A DNA stretch of 64,000 nt from Hyparrhenia diplandra (GCA_015847255.1 JADLZK010001918.1:1984001-2048000), one strand, 5' to 3'. Positions 36,336 to 48,286 are shown, counted from the stretch's first letter. Notes: a model not told the origin generated them from the letters alone. Numbers and translations: made by a program.

Positions 36336-37120
36336 CATACTCACTATACTCATTTTCATCAACCATTATAATTTCTCTTGTTCTAAGCCATGAAATTGAA
36401 ATGAGCTATATAAAAATCCTAAATTTTCTCTATTATAAGCTATGCATAGTAGCAATCGAAGGTGAAATCAGTTTTGATAGAATTACTATAAGCTTTCTTC
36501 CTCCAAGTATGCATACTATCAAGTGATTTTGAGCTCAAATGGCGTACAAATCAAGAAAACTCTACCATTATTCTCATTCTAAAAACCGCAGAAATTTCAC
36601 TATTCTAAACCATGAAATGAGAAATGCAAGTGATGAAACATGAGAGGACGAAGATGGTAACCTTTAGAACCGAAGAATGGATGGAGAAGTCGAAGAAACT
36701 GGGAGATGGCGGAGGCGAGAAAGAAGCAGAGGCGGCGACGAGCAAGAAGCAGAGAGCTACAAATGGCTCGGGCTTGGGGAGGAAGAAGAGTGGTATATAG
36801 CCCGGGACCTATAGTCCCGGTTTATGTTTCCAACCCGGACTACAGGTCCATCAACAGTCCGGTCGGAACCACCGGCCAGGATTAGAAACTTTAGTCTCGG
36901 TACGGCGGAAACCGGAGGGACTAGATGATGACCTTTAGTCCGTTTTTGAGCAACTAACAGGGACTAAATCTCCCCTCTTGCAAAAGGCGATGCTCTAGCC
37001 GTTGGGCGGGGGACTTTAGTCCCGGTTGGTTGCTCTAACCGAGACTAATCCGTTCTTTAGTTCCGGGTCCAAAAATGGCCGAGACTAAATCCTTTACCGA
37101 AAGTACGTCCTCTACTAGTG

Positions 37121-37762
37121 CAAACATGCTATGGTCTCTAACGCGGATGACCGACACAGCGTTCCAGCTTCTGTTGTTGGGCTCAGCTTCTGTTGTTGGG
37201 CTGGCCCAAGACGCTCTCACAGTCTCACGGCCCATGCAGGCTTGAATTACTGCTTATTTTACATTAGTGACATGATTGTTCTTTTCAATTATGTTTAGAT
37301 GATTAATGTTTGCGTTAAAGCCATGGAAAAAGAATCCAGTCTATGTTTGCTTTCGGCTGGCCGGTGTGCTTCTGGGAACCTACGGTGGCTCAGCTCACAA
37401 CTCAACCACTACGCACATAGTGCCCCCCTGCTATCCTTTTGATTGCTTCCGTGGAGGGTATTCTTCTTCATGGTTGCTTTCACCGCGTCTTGTGCATCGC
37501 TTCCAGTTCCAGGATCAGCAACTCTCCAAGCCTGAAGGCCTTCTCCAGGTTAGTTCTAAACATCAAATCCTCTAGTCCAGTATGCTTTTCTAGTTAGCAG
37601 CTTGCTTATTGAAAGGATTTTGGACCATGAAGCACTACTTCGTATCTGTACCTGCCCATGTTCTGTAGTCTGTACTCTGTTCAGCTCCAAAACTTAGTTG
37701 GCTCGCATAGTATTCAACCATAGATCAAGTCAACAAACGATTCAGTGCGTACAAACATGAAT
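37121..37762. other. Intergenic DNA, no recognised gene
   Basis: There is a perfect tandem duplication of the 19-mer CAGCTTCTGTTGTTGGGCT at 37,165-37,183 and 37,184-37,202. An 89-codon frame (37,306-37,575) includes a Trp-, Cys- and Phe-containing stretch and ends in CTCCAG|GTTAGT, which could be a lone exon, but I do not recognise it. Confidence 0.4.
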
Positions 37763-37774
37763 TTGAGATTCATG

Positions 37775-39816
37775 GGTGAACCTCTCGTTACGGATGCTAT
37801 AGAGGTGAGCTGCAGATGGTTCCCTGATCCCCCGCGTCGTCTCCTGTAGGGCGATCCGGGGGCGACCTCACCGCCGCCGCCACCCCCAGCCATCTCCGGC
37901 CCGCTGCAGAGCCCAAAAGGCCACCCCTGCAGCAGCCCCCGCGTCCTCCCTCCTTCCACTCCTCCACCTCCCTCTTCGTGTTCTGTCCCTGCGAAAGCTT
38001 GGTTGGCCGGCAGCCGGCGGCGAGCTGAGTGGACGGGGAAGCCAGATCCGTGCTCCCTAGCCCCGGATCCGTGGTTCCCCTGCCTGGATCCACCTGTTCG
38101 GAGCCGGCGCGTGCGCGCTCGGGAGGAGCGGCTGCGGCGGCCAAACGGCGGCAGGGGGCGGATCCGCGCTCCCTGGGCCCGAATCCGCCGTGGCTTGCCC
38201 CAGTGCGGTCACGGACGTCCGCCGGCGGCCGCTGGACGTGCTACAGCTCCTCCAGCAGCGCCTGGAGCTGCTCCCCCTGGTTGGTCGCGGGGCTGGCCAG
38301 GAACCGGAGCTCAGAGCAGCGGCAAGAGACTTCGTCCGCCGGGCGACCCTGAGTGGCGGCCAACGGGTGAAGGGCCCCAGATCCGGCGCCTCCTGGGCTG
38401 GTGGTGCGGCGGCTGCCCGCGCCGGCGAGCCTATCCCCTGAGGGGACTCCGGAAGCACGTCTCGCCTATGCTCTGCTTTGTGCCGGGCTTGGGAAGGCGC
38501 CGAGGGAACCATGGAGCAGAGCTCACACGGCACGGCGGGTCCCCGTCTGGACTCGCCAGCTGCCGGCGTTTCTCACCTCGCAGAGCGGGGGGGCGCGTGT
38601 GCTTGGACCTCGTCCAGGTTCCATGCTATCCTCAGGCATCGTCGTCGTCAGCAAGCTTGCAGGTATATGAGTCTAGGTGAAAACCTTGCCTGTGTTCTAG
38701 GCCAGCGGCGATGGCGCAATTTCGGCGTCATATCCCTCCTTGGAGGTGTCTTGGAGGTGTCGTTGTAGACTCCATTTTCTGCTGTTGAGTTTGCCCCTCC
38801 GATCTTGCTGCACCTGTGGGGTAGGTCTCAGGGCTTAAAAGCTATTCCGATTTTGGTGCTCCGGTTGTCGATGGTGGTGTCTGTGGGCATCACTCCCCTT
38901 GTTGAAGGCATCGATACAAGCACACCTGCTTTCATCCATGCATGCTCGGTGCGGACCCCCCACCCTGTGTTCTCCTCTCTTACTCTTCCCCCTCCTTGTT
39001 TTGCTTGTCAACCCTCTACCTATCTGGGCTTTTGCACACATTACTCCTTGGCGAGTGCTCGCTCTCAACGGCTTACTTTGCCGTCATTTGGATTGCCTGG
39101 GTTGCATTGCCTCATCATATCTTTGGGTCACGGGGGCCTTGATCTCCTTCTCTGGATCCCCTCGTTCTCTTACGGTTACCCTCCCCCTTTGGGGCTTCCT
39201 TCCCAAATGGCGTAGGTGGGCGTCGGTTGGAGCCTAGATGCGTTCATAGGCGGTCTTTGCTGCTCCGCGGTATGTCGCCTGTGGCTCCGACTCAATGCCT
39301 CACGGCTTTTGGCTGTGTCGTCCGTCGGATCTCACTCAATATCTTCTGGCTGCCGCGTGGTGCGGGCTTTCGTCGAAGCCGGTCTTTGGTGGCGGCACAA
39401 GTTAGGAAGTCTTGTGTGTACTCGTCCGGTTGATAGGCTAAACTGGTAGCGATTCATGTTGTTTTTGTTAATGTTGTTGTCGTTGTCGTCGTTGTGTTAA
39501 GTGTTGTAATCTTTCTCTCTTCCTCTCATGTACTCTGTGACCTTTGGGGTCCCCATGTTCTAGTGCTCAGCACCCTCCACCCACCAGGATTTCTGTCTGT
39601 GGCAATGTTTTCAGGTCGTCCGATTAATCGCGATTAGTCGCCCGGTCGGTCCCAGGTGCTCGACGGGATGTCCTGGTCGCCCGATTAATCGCGATTAATC
39701 GCCTGGTCGGTCCCAGTCGCGACCAGCGGATGTCCGACTTGAAAACATTGGTCTGTGGTAAATGGAAAAGGTGGGGACTATTCGTCCCCCAGATTAACTC
39801 AAAAAAAAAAAAAAAA
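37775..39816 (+). mobile_element. Poly(A)-tailed retroposon without reverse transcriptase
   Basis: TTGAGATTCATG occurs at 37,763-37,774 and again at 39,817-39,828, directly after a 16-A tail (39,801-39,816). That is the mark of target-primed reverse transcription. The insert is 2,042 bp, GC-rich at its 5' side (37,800-38,650). It has no domain I recognise: frames open on both strands are GC artefacts. It could be a LINE with the coding part deleted, or a chimeric retroposed RNA. A MITE later entered its 3' end. Confidence 0.75.
39603..39750. mobile_element. 148-bp hAT-type MITE
   Basis: The 8-bp GTCTGTGG flanks both sides perfectly (39,595-39,602 and 39,751-39,758), as for hAT elements. Terminal inverted repeats begin CAATGTTTTCARGTCG, with one mismatch. 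The interior is two diverged copies of a unit of about 60 bp built around ATTAATCGCGATTA. Confidence 0.9.
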
Positions 39817-39828
39817 TTGAGATTCATG

Positions 39829-40406
39829 CCAAAGTTTATCATTAATCATGTAAGACATGTAATATATTAGTAGCAGGAGAATACTGCGCCTCAAATAAAT
39901 TTACTCTGAGGTATTCATATAGTTACCAGATGATGGATTTGATCTTTCAGCGAGATAGAAGAGGAATCTACATAAAGCTGGTACATTGCACAACTGAAGT
40001 TGGGCAGCTTCATTGTTAAGTTGCTTGTTAACCTTACCGAGGTTGCCTGGTATGAAGAACCCAGTTCTGTAGCAGAACGATGTTTAGGGATCGGATGTTG
40101 CTGCACTTGCTAGAGCACAAGGATTTTTATATAATTCCTGCCTGAGAGGGTCCTTATACATACAAATACTCTCACAAAATATATGATATGGCTACTTATG
40201 CATACAAACAATTTGTCTTTGTATTTGGTTTTGACGCAATTTATTCTACCTGTTATATAGTGATCATGTTTTGGTGAAATCAGTCACACAGAAGTTTCAA
40301 CATGACTCACCCAGGTACTCTGCACATTGGGGAAGAGAAGCAGATGCTTGCTAAGTTGCTATGATGTGAAAGTGCTTTTGCAGTAATATATTTTTATTAC
40401 AAGAAA
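39829..40406. other. Flank between retroposon and kinase pseudogene
   Basis: AT-rich non-coding DNA, presumably the old promoter side of the kinase copy. Nothing specific was seen. Confidence 0.4.
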
Positions 40407-42685
40407 ATGGATGGTGAGCCTATCAGACATGATAAATTGGAGAGCATATTACAGTATGGAACTTCAGAACCACAAAGTCTACCACTAGAATATTTGAGAA
40501 GTATCACAAACAACTTCAGTGATGGCGACTAGTAGGTGAAGGTAGCTTTGGTAAGGTGTATAAGGTAATATTAAATCAAATCTTTCGGTCCTGCGAAATA
40601 TTTGTTACCATACTCTATGCAGAAACTTATATATATCTATATTGATACATTCGTTCATTAAAATAAGGAAAAAGTCTAAATTACTACCACGTGTTTTACT
40701 CAAGTCTAGATAACCCCTAATGTATTGTTTAGTTTATTTTACTCGGTGGTTTTGCAAACCGGTGCACTTTACACCTTTTGGCACTAATCCAATCCGGTTT
40801 TAGTGGCGTGGAGGTGTTTTTGCAATTAGTCATGCCACATAAGCTACGAGACATGGCCGGAAAATTCTAGGCGCACATAACCCCCTATGACCGATCCCTT
40901 GCCGATTTGTGGCGATCGATCCGTCTTTATAACGATTACGTTCGTGCATGCGGGAGTTTTAGTTCTCCCTTGGTGTGTGGGTTGAGATATTATACGTCTT
41001 ACAAAACTGGTGCGGATGGGTAGGTAGGTACTAGCCGGCGTCGTGAATTATACGTGCGTACATACTCCATTGATAAGCTAGCTAGACTACAAAAATATAT
41101 AGTGTTACCTGGACTATTTAATCCGAGATAAATATATAGTGTTACCTACAAAAATAAACAAGTAGTATTGCCTAGAATTTTTTCGGCCATGTCGGCAGCT
41201 TATGTGGCATGACTAATTGCAAAACCACCTCCACGTCACCAAAACCAGATTGGATTAGTGTCAAAGGTGTTAAGTGCACCGGTTTGCAAAACCACCGGAG
41301 TAAAATAAACTAAACAATACATTAAGGGGTTATCGGACTTGGTGAAAATCTGAGGGTAGTAATTTGGACTTTTTTCCTTAAAATAATCCAAATTAATAAG
41401 AGAGTTTAAACAGGGTATTTTACAAAATGGAAAAATGACTGCCGTGAAGAAATTAGCTTTATCAATGCCGGGGAGTTAAGGATAAGCATTTTGAGAATGA
41501 AGCCCATCATCTTATGAGGCTTAGACATCCAAACATCGTGCTACTTGTAGGCTGCTGTTCTGAAACAGAGAATATATATGTAGAACACAATGGGAAATAT
41601 ATTTGGGCTGAAAAGAGAGAAAGGTTGCTTTGTTTGGAGTACATGCCTAAAGGAAGCCTTCGTGGGTATCTTTCAGGTCTGTCTGACAACAGCCTATCCT
41701 GTTTTCCCCTGTAATTTTTATGGTTAGTGCATATTAGCATGTTCACCCCTTTATTGCTGATACAGATGAATTTTTCTGGACTTGATTGGCACACACGCTA
41801 CAACATTATAAAGGGTATTTGCTTTGGTCTACATTATATTCACGAGGAATGTCAACCAAATGCCCCCATTATTCACATGGATCTGAAACCTGCAAACATA
41901 TTGCTTGATAACAACATGGTGCCGAAAATTGCTGACTTCGGTTTGTCGAGGCTTTTCAGTGAGGAGAAAACTTGGACTTGCACTGCAAGTCGTGATGGAA
42001 CATTGTAAGCTAAATGGCTGATGCTTCTTTCTTTTGGTGATCACAAAAATGCATTTGTCTTTACAGTTGTCCCAAGGCTTCAAAGTTGACACGCTCATGC
42101 TGCGATGCAGGGGTTACATGGCTCCAGAGTACATAAACAGAGGCCTAATCTCAAAAAAGTCAGACGTATTCAGTCTGGGTGTAATAATAATAGAGATAAT
42201 GGTGGGACACAAGAACTACCCAGATGAGAACAGAACGGCTTCTAACAAATTTATTAAGCTTGTAAGAAAATTTTGTTTCAAATTTCATGGTGGAAGGCCT
42301 TTTTTTAGAGGAAAGGTCTCCCTCATTACAAATTTTTCAAGCGTATCATAGGCAGGCCTGCCTCATATCATAGGCTTTTCTTCATAGACCTCCTGTTACA
42401 TATTGTTTTCCTTGCGTACCAACATTCTATGTTTGTGATGTGATTTAACAGGTGCTTAAGAACTGGAGAAATAGGCTGAAAAAAACACCGGGACATACAT
42501 CACTCCAAATTGATTGCCAACAAGTAAGAAGATGCATTGAGACAGGCCTTGCCTGTGTGAAACTTGATCGGGCGAAAAGGCCAACAGTAAGCCAAATTAT
42601 CAAAAAGCTTTGCTGGCCAGAAGATATAAAGTGCAGAAAACGGAAAAGAGGTACGATCACCGGCAGCAGAAATGAGATAAAATGA
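40407..42685 (+). pseudogene. Receptor-like (non-RD) Ser/Thr kinase pseudogene, five exons
   Basis: Exons are about 40,407-40,564, 41,414-41,676, 41,766-42,003, 42,110-42,261 and 42,452-42,685, all with GT-AG borders. Exon 1 has LPLEYLRSITNNFSDG and the P-loop GEGSFGKVYK, but a missing base near 40,525 creates stops. Exon 2 has TAVKKLAL (the ATP-binding lysine) and, after a shift at about 41,478, FENEAHHLMRLRHPN. Exon 3 has HMDLKPANILLD in place of HRD, and DFGLSRLF. Exon 4 has GYMAPEY and KSDVFSLGVIIIEI. Exon 5 has RRCIETGLACV. The kinase core is complete in content, which fits a rice receptor-like cytoplasmic kinase family. No signal peptide or membrane segment is present. Confidence 0.88.
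40667..41377. mobile_element. Mutator-like MITE in kinase intron 1
   Basis: TTAAAATAA flanks it exactly on both sides (40,658-40,666 and 41,378-41,386), a 9-bp duplication typical of Mutator-like elements. Termini are GGAAAAAGTCTAAATTACTACC-like inverted repeats, extending for about 200 bp. No ORF. The centre (40,880-41,160) is unique. Confidence 0.92.
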
Positions 42686-42732
42686 TTTTTTTCCCTCGAA
42701 AACACACGAGAACTCGCATCATTATATTAGGA
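42685..42732 (-). mobile_element. 48-bp, extremely 5'-truncated LINE
   Basis: AGATAAAATG occurs at 42,675-42,684 and 42,733-42,742. The insert starts with a T tract and on the minus strand reads as the end of a grass LINE 3' region (TAATATAATGATGCGAGTTC..., then A-rich). It sits on the kinase stop codon; the TGA is formed with the first inserted base. Confidence 0.7.
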
Positions 42733-42742
42733 AGATAAAATG

Positions 42743-43173
42743 GGATGAGAACCCATACACCACACAGCAAGGCCACCCAGCCAGTCGGCCTCACACACAA
42801 ACTCACCCAAACTCAGACAGCTCACACTTCCAGCTTACAATCGTGCCCATGACTAATTAACAGAGATCGACTAGAATATAATCAGCATCAGGCTCTAACT
42901 TTCTGAAATAGGGGCGGTGAGGAGGGAAATCCCCCGAGCCAGATAAGTTGATTTTAATCTATCTTTCAAAACCTTCTTATAGGCTTAAGCAAGCCATGTG
43001 TCTGGGTCCATATGCATGCGAGAGTCGACTTTGAGTTTTTATATAATTTGAACTACAATAAGCAAGTCCGAACCTAGCTATACTTGATACCATGGAAGTA
43101 GAATTGGCTCAGGAATAATAGATTGATTAGGAGAAACAAAGGTGGGTTACATATATAGGCAAGGAGTCCTAGG
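42743..43173. other. Intergenic DNA (kinase 3' side, copia target)
   Basis: No coding signal. It is the former 3' flank of the kinase copy, ending in the copia target CTAGG. Confidence 0.5.
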
Positions 43174-43385
43174 TGTTAGCAATTAATATTGCCCTCTGTT
43201 ACTGTGCCTGGCGCATAGGCACTTGTGTGCTGCACATAGGCACTTGTATGCTTTAGTGTGTATTCACACCTTAATCCCTTGGACTACCTAGAGCTTTCAC
43301 ACCTTGACCCGTTGGTCTTCTTCCCTCTCTATATATGTAACCACTCCTGTAATCCTGAGTTCCATGAGAAATACATCTTCTTTCA
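43174..43385 (+). repeat. 5' LTR of the copia element, with primer site
   Basis: TGTTAGCAATTAATATTGCC to TTCTTTCA, 212 bp. A TATATATG box lies near 43,331. It has an internal near-repeat of GCATAGGCACTTG. The next bases TGGTATCCACGAG (43,386) stand where copia elements have the initiator tRNA-Met primer site. Confidence 0.93.
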
Positions 43386-44840
43386 TGGTATCCACGAGAC
43401 TAACTTCATCTTCCGCTGCCGGTGCTACTTCACGTGCGCCCTTTCTCTTCTTCTCGGCGGCCTTACGGTGCGCCGTCCGCGCTACCCTACCGCGCCGCAA
43501 TCTGCAGCGCCCACTAGGCCCCGTGCCATGTCTCAACACTGGCGGCAGCAGACGCCGCGACATGTGGTGCTCGGGAGGCTCGTGCGGCTGCTATGGCCTA
43601 TCTTGGGCGGTGATCAGCGGCGGCCGCCTTCAGCGGACCTCGACGGCCACTTGCCTCCGCGACGCCGAGGCGCCGCCCGCCGTAGTGCCGCTGCCGCGGC
43701 CCTCCCCCCGCGATGAGGACCAAGATAGCCACGACGGCGGCGGCTCGATGGCGGCCCCCTCGGCAACCTTCCCGTTCACGCCGCTCTTCTTCAACAAGAG
43801 AGCTGCGGTCATCCTCAATCTCCACGCCAGGGCCATGCGGCCCGAACATTCGTTCTCTACGGTTCCCCGCTCCTCGGCGTCAACTCCACCTTCTACGCCC
43901 ACCGGAAGGAGTCCTTCCTCGGCGTCCTCGGCAAATACTATTTGGAGCACCACGTCCTCTCCGACGACGTCGCGCCCGACTCTCCTTCCCCGGTGCGGAT
44001 GAATTGTGTCGTCCCGCACCGCACGCTGGCGCCATCGCCGACGACCTAGCCGACACCGTCTCCTAGCGGCGCCCCGCCCGCGCGCCATCCGGCTCGCGAT
44101 CGAGTCCCAATTTCTTGGGAACCGAACGACGCGCCCGCCTCTATGCCGCATCGAGTTCCACATCTTCTCTCAAGGAGACGTCGATTTGGCCGTCGACCAT
44201 GTCGCCAATTCAAGTGCAAGGCCGATGATCTTCGGGATCTTGGGCAGCCCATCTCCGAGGCGACCTTGGTCCTCAACATCATTCGGGGGCTGAACGAACG
44301 TTTCAGTGCCATTGGTCTTCGTCTCCGCCGCAGCACACCCCTTCCCACGTTCCGCAGTCCGGCGGCGATCTTCGTCTCGAGGAGATCACCATGGCCAAGA
44401 CAACCCCGCCACTTCCCTCCACGCCTCTCCGCCCACCGCCCGAGACCGCCCTTGATGGCAGGCATCTCACTCCGGGGCGGCGACGGCGGTGGTGGCGGCG
44501 TTTTCCTCGAGGCAAGCGTGGAGGCGACGCTAAAAACAAAGCGGCGCGGCGGTGGCTTCTCTGGGGCACTCCACGGGGCCGGGCGTGCCGGGCGGCAAAG
44601 ACCGGCGCTCCCCGCGATGGCTCCTCCCACGCTAATACTACAACCCGTGGACGGGGCCATCTACATGTGGCCGGCCCATGGCCCGGCGCCCCCCCTCACC
44701 CAAACAACGCAGACCTACATCGCCGGCCTGCCGGCCAATGGTCGGCCATCGGTATTCCCCCCCGGTCTGTCCCCGCCGCATCTAGGTTGGGATCGCGGGC
44801 CTTGCGGCCCGCCCGGGACCATGTCTCTTACTCAACCACC
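43386..44840 (+). pseudogene. copia gag (broken)
   Basis: A GC-rich region with frames open on both strands. Only the copia-type gag end is recognisable: KCKADDLRDLGQPISEATLVLNIIRGL then a proline-rich tail (about 44,205-44,400). The first half is too shifted to read. A long GC-rich linker leads to protease. Confidence 0.65.
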
Positions 44841-45860
44841 TCAGTAGGACTGGTTCTTCGACACCGGTGCCACGAGTCACATGGCGTTTGATGCCAGTAT
44901 CTTGTCCACCTCCTCTTCCCCTACTGGTCATTCTCCATCCTCCATTGTTGTCGGTAATGGGAATTTACTTCCTGTCACATCCACTGGCACTACTCATCTC
45001 CCCTGTAATTTTGATCTTAATAACGTCTGTTTCTCCTGATCTTATTAAGAATCTCATTTATGTTCGTCGCTTCACTACTGACAATAATTGCTCTATGGAA
45101 TTTGATCCCTTTGGTTGCTCTGTGAAGGATCTTCCCACTCAGATAGAGATCGTCAGATGGGACAGCTCGGGACCCTTGTATCCGTTGCAGCTACCGGCAT
45201 CAGCTCTTCTTGTTACAACCCCCTGCACCCTTTGGCACCAGCGTCTTGGCATCCTAGTCGTGAGGCTTTGTCTAGATTAGCTCTTTCATCTGCTATTCAA
45301 TGTAACAAAAGTGCTTGCGACACACTTTCTCATGCCTGTCAACTTGGGCGCCATGTTCGCCTTCCTTTTCATACTTCATCTCGTGCCTCGCGCACCTTTG
45401 AATTAATACATTGTGATCTATGGACCTCTCCTATTACTAGTGTTTCGGGACATAAGTATTACCTTGTTATTCTTGATGATTTTTCTCATTATGTATGGAC
45501 TTTTCCTTTGTGCCAAAAGTCCGACACTTTTCGTACTCTGTCTGACTTTTTCGCCTATGTCCGCACATAGCTTGGTGTCACTGTGCAGGGTATCCAATGC
45601 GACAATGGCACTGAGTTCGACAACTCCAACTCCGGCAGCTTCTTCCTTGCGAATGGCATTCACCTTGGCATGTCATGCCCACATACCTCGCCTCAGAATG
45701 GTAAGGCTGAGCGCATTATTTGCACCATCAATAATGTTGTTCGCTTCCTTCTGTTTTAGGCCAGCGTTCCTCCCTGTTTTTGGGCAGCTGCTCTTAGCAC
45801 CGCCACCTACTTACTCAATATTCTACCCACAAAGACTCAATTTCTCTACACCGCACTTCT
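44841..45860 (+). pseudogene. copia protease and integrase, first part (broken)
   Basis: DWFFDTGATSHMAFD at 44,849-44,887 is the retropepsin active site. Pre-integrase zinc-binding residues follow from about 45,230 (WHQRLG, a shift, then CDTLSHACQLG). Integrase core residues are visible: ELIHCDLW, QGIQCDNGTEF and SPQNGKAER, the D,D,E triad (near 45,415, 45,597 and 45,700). In-frame stops lie near 45,570 and 45,757. The sequence breaks at 45,860, where a solo LTR is inserted. Confidence 0.88.
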
Positions 45861-48286
45861 TGAAGGGTCGAGATGGGGACTAGAGGGGGGTGAATAGTCC
45901 TTACTAATAACTAATTGCGATGGCTAACCGAATATAATGCGAAATTAAAAGTATTCGTGCCAAGACTTCACCCCTCTATCTAAGACTCTAAATCACCTTA
46001 CAAAAGATCCTACACAAGATAAATGAGGTGACAAACCTAGCTTGAGCTCCTAACCAATTCTATTGCAAGGTCACACAAACATATGCACTAGTACTTCAAG
46101 CAATGGTGAACTCCTACACAATTCTAATGAGCAAAAGCATAAAGCCTACCTAAACTCACTAGATGCACAATGGACAAGGCGACACACGCCTAACCTAAAG
46201 GCTCAAATTACTTAGCTACACAAACTAAGCAAATCAATTAATCAAGCTACACAAGCGAGATAGTTACAACAACACTACTTCTAGCTACACAAGCAAGAAG
46301 ACAATTAGAGAGCTACACAAGCTACTAATTGTAAGAGCTACTCCACAATCTCAAGCACAAGATATATATGTATGTAAATGCAAAGCTTGAGATCAAGAGA
46401 ATGCAAACCACTGCGAAGTGTGGACACAAAATGACACCGGTGATTTTTTTTTTTTACCGAGGTCTCGGGAAACTTGCCAACTTCCCCCTACTCCTCGTTG
46501 TGTCGACCAACACCTTGATGGTTCTTGGACTATGCGGCTCTCCGCTAGTTGGCCCCTCGAGGCTCTCCAAGACACCACTCACAAGGGGTGGTACTCAACT
46601 TGTAGTGTTTCTCTTCGCGATCCCTGCGCGAGGTGAGCACGAACCTCTCACAAATCCTCCTCCCGGGCACCGCACAATCTCTCTTGCATGCTTCAACGGA
46701 GTCACTTGCCACCAAGTCGCCTAGGAGGTGGCAACCTCCAAGAGAAATAAGCACACCGACTTGCAACACGATCACCTAGTGCCACTCGATGCAATCTCTC
46801 AATGCAATCGCACTAGAATCGCTCAACTCACTTGGATCGGATGAACTCTATCAAGCACAAGTGAGTGGGAGGGCTCTCTGGCACCACAACACAAGCCACC
46901 AAGGCTGGGGAGGTGCTCAAAGACCAAACCAACCGCATGTGGTGGCAAATAGCCCAAACCGAAACTAGCCGCTACCTCACGCAGCCAAAACGCAAAACGT
47001 GTGCCGGACGCGCGCCGGGCCACCGCCGGACGCCGCACAAGAAGGCCCGACGCTCCACGCCACGCCACGTGTCGGGCGATCGCTTGAAACGACCGCTACG
47101 CCGGGCCATTGAACACCACGCCGACGCTGTCCAAGAAGCAGGTAGCTCGCCACCGCCGGACGCCAGAGTCGCCGGACGCCTGGGCGCCCGACGCGGTCAA
47201 CCACCGCCCGCTTCGCCAAGATTTCACCATGCCAGGACGCAGACGCTGCATAGGCGGCGTCCGACGCCATCCCGCCGGCTGCCGGCAAGAAGCTGCTCCG
47301 GGCGCGGGGGGCGCAGCCTAACGCTACCGACGCCGCATGCTGGCGCCCGACGCTATGCGTAGCGTCCCGCGCCCGTCGGCGCCGCTAACTTCTCCACCTT
47401 TGCTCATACATGATAGTCAACAAGTATACCAACTTGTGCTCTAGAGATAGCATGTTTTCAAACAACATAAATCCGGCGTAATAGAAAATATGCATTTCAT
47501 TTTTCGAAAGCGCCCGAATCTCCAAGCTTCGGCGGGAGGGTGAGCGGTACCCAAACCCATCTCAACCCCCGCAAACACCATCATCTTTGCAAAATGTGCC
47601 AACACCACCAAGTGTATATCACCATGTGCATGTGTGTTAGTATCTTCACAATCATTTTCAAAGGATTTTCTCTTGAGCTTACCGCGCCACTCGATCCTAA
47701 CATATTGCAAAGTTAGATCGCACAAGTGGCACTAGATGACCGATATGCAAACAAGTTTGCTCCTCTTGATAGTACGGCCATCTATCCTAAACCCGGTCAT
47801 AAACTTCTCTAAGCTCCCATGACCGGAGAAATGAAATGCCCTAGGTTATACCATTGCCTTGCTCATTTTCATTCCGCTCCATCTCCTCCAAGTGCCGATG
47901 CAACACATGCATCAACACGATTAAGAATGATATGATCCACTTCATATCATCACATGACCTTATTGGTCTATCGATCTTGACCTCACTTGCTCTTCACCGT
48001 TGCGTTGGTCCATCGGCGTCAAGTCTCGCCCAAGCTTCACCGCCTCGTGGTCCATGACTTCAAAGCCTCGACTCGCCCTTCACACTTACAACCGGTCCAT
48101 CAAGCCAAGCCTCATCTTGATCTTTACCGCCTTGGTCACATGACTCCAAGTCATGTTTCATATGCAATAAGCTCCTTCATTGCGTCACCACATGTGAACT
48201 AATCTCCACGTGTATTATCTCAATCACACATTATTAGTTCACCTAATGTTGTCACTCAATTACCAAAAACCACAAGGGACCTTTCA
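45861..48286 (+). mobile_element. Solo LTR inserted in copia integrase
   Basis: Starts TGAAGGGTCGAGATGGGGAC and ends GGGACCTTTCA; CTTCT flanks both sides (45,856-45,860, 48,287-48,291). At 2,426 bp with a GAGGGGGGTGAATAG start, it looks like an LTR of the SIRE/Maximus branch of copia, which is inference. It has AGCTACACAA four times (46,213-46,330) and a GC-rich zone (46,990-47,370) where CGGACGC or CCGACGC recurs. No internal domain. Confidence 0.88.

Larger units (their letters stand above)
33690..37120 (-). mobile_element. CACTA (En/Spm-type) transposon, truncated
   Basis: The right terminus on the minus strand starts CACTAGTAGAGGACG at 37,120. The 340 bp inside it are full of TTTAGTCCCGGT-like subterminal repeats in both orientations (36,780-37,095). 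The element encodes a GRF zinc-finger protein and a TNP2-family transposase, both on the minus strand. The left end is missing: the transposase breaks off at about 33,690 against LTR sequence, so no target duplication can be checked. Confidence 0.85.

Noticed and set aside
37797..38768. ORFs of 100-225 codons on both strands
   Set aside because: They overlap one another in several frames inside the poly(A)-tailed retroposon; no domain is recognisable and the cause is GC content.
43297..44891. Long antisense and alternative-frame ORFs in the copia gag region
   Set aside because: Only the frame with the KADDLRDLG...LNIIRGL pattern is family-like; the others are GC-driven shadows.
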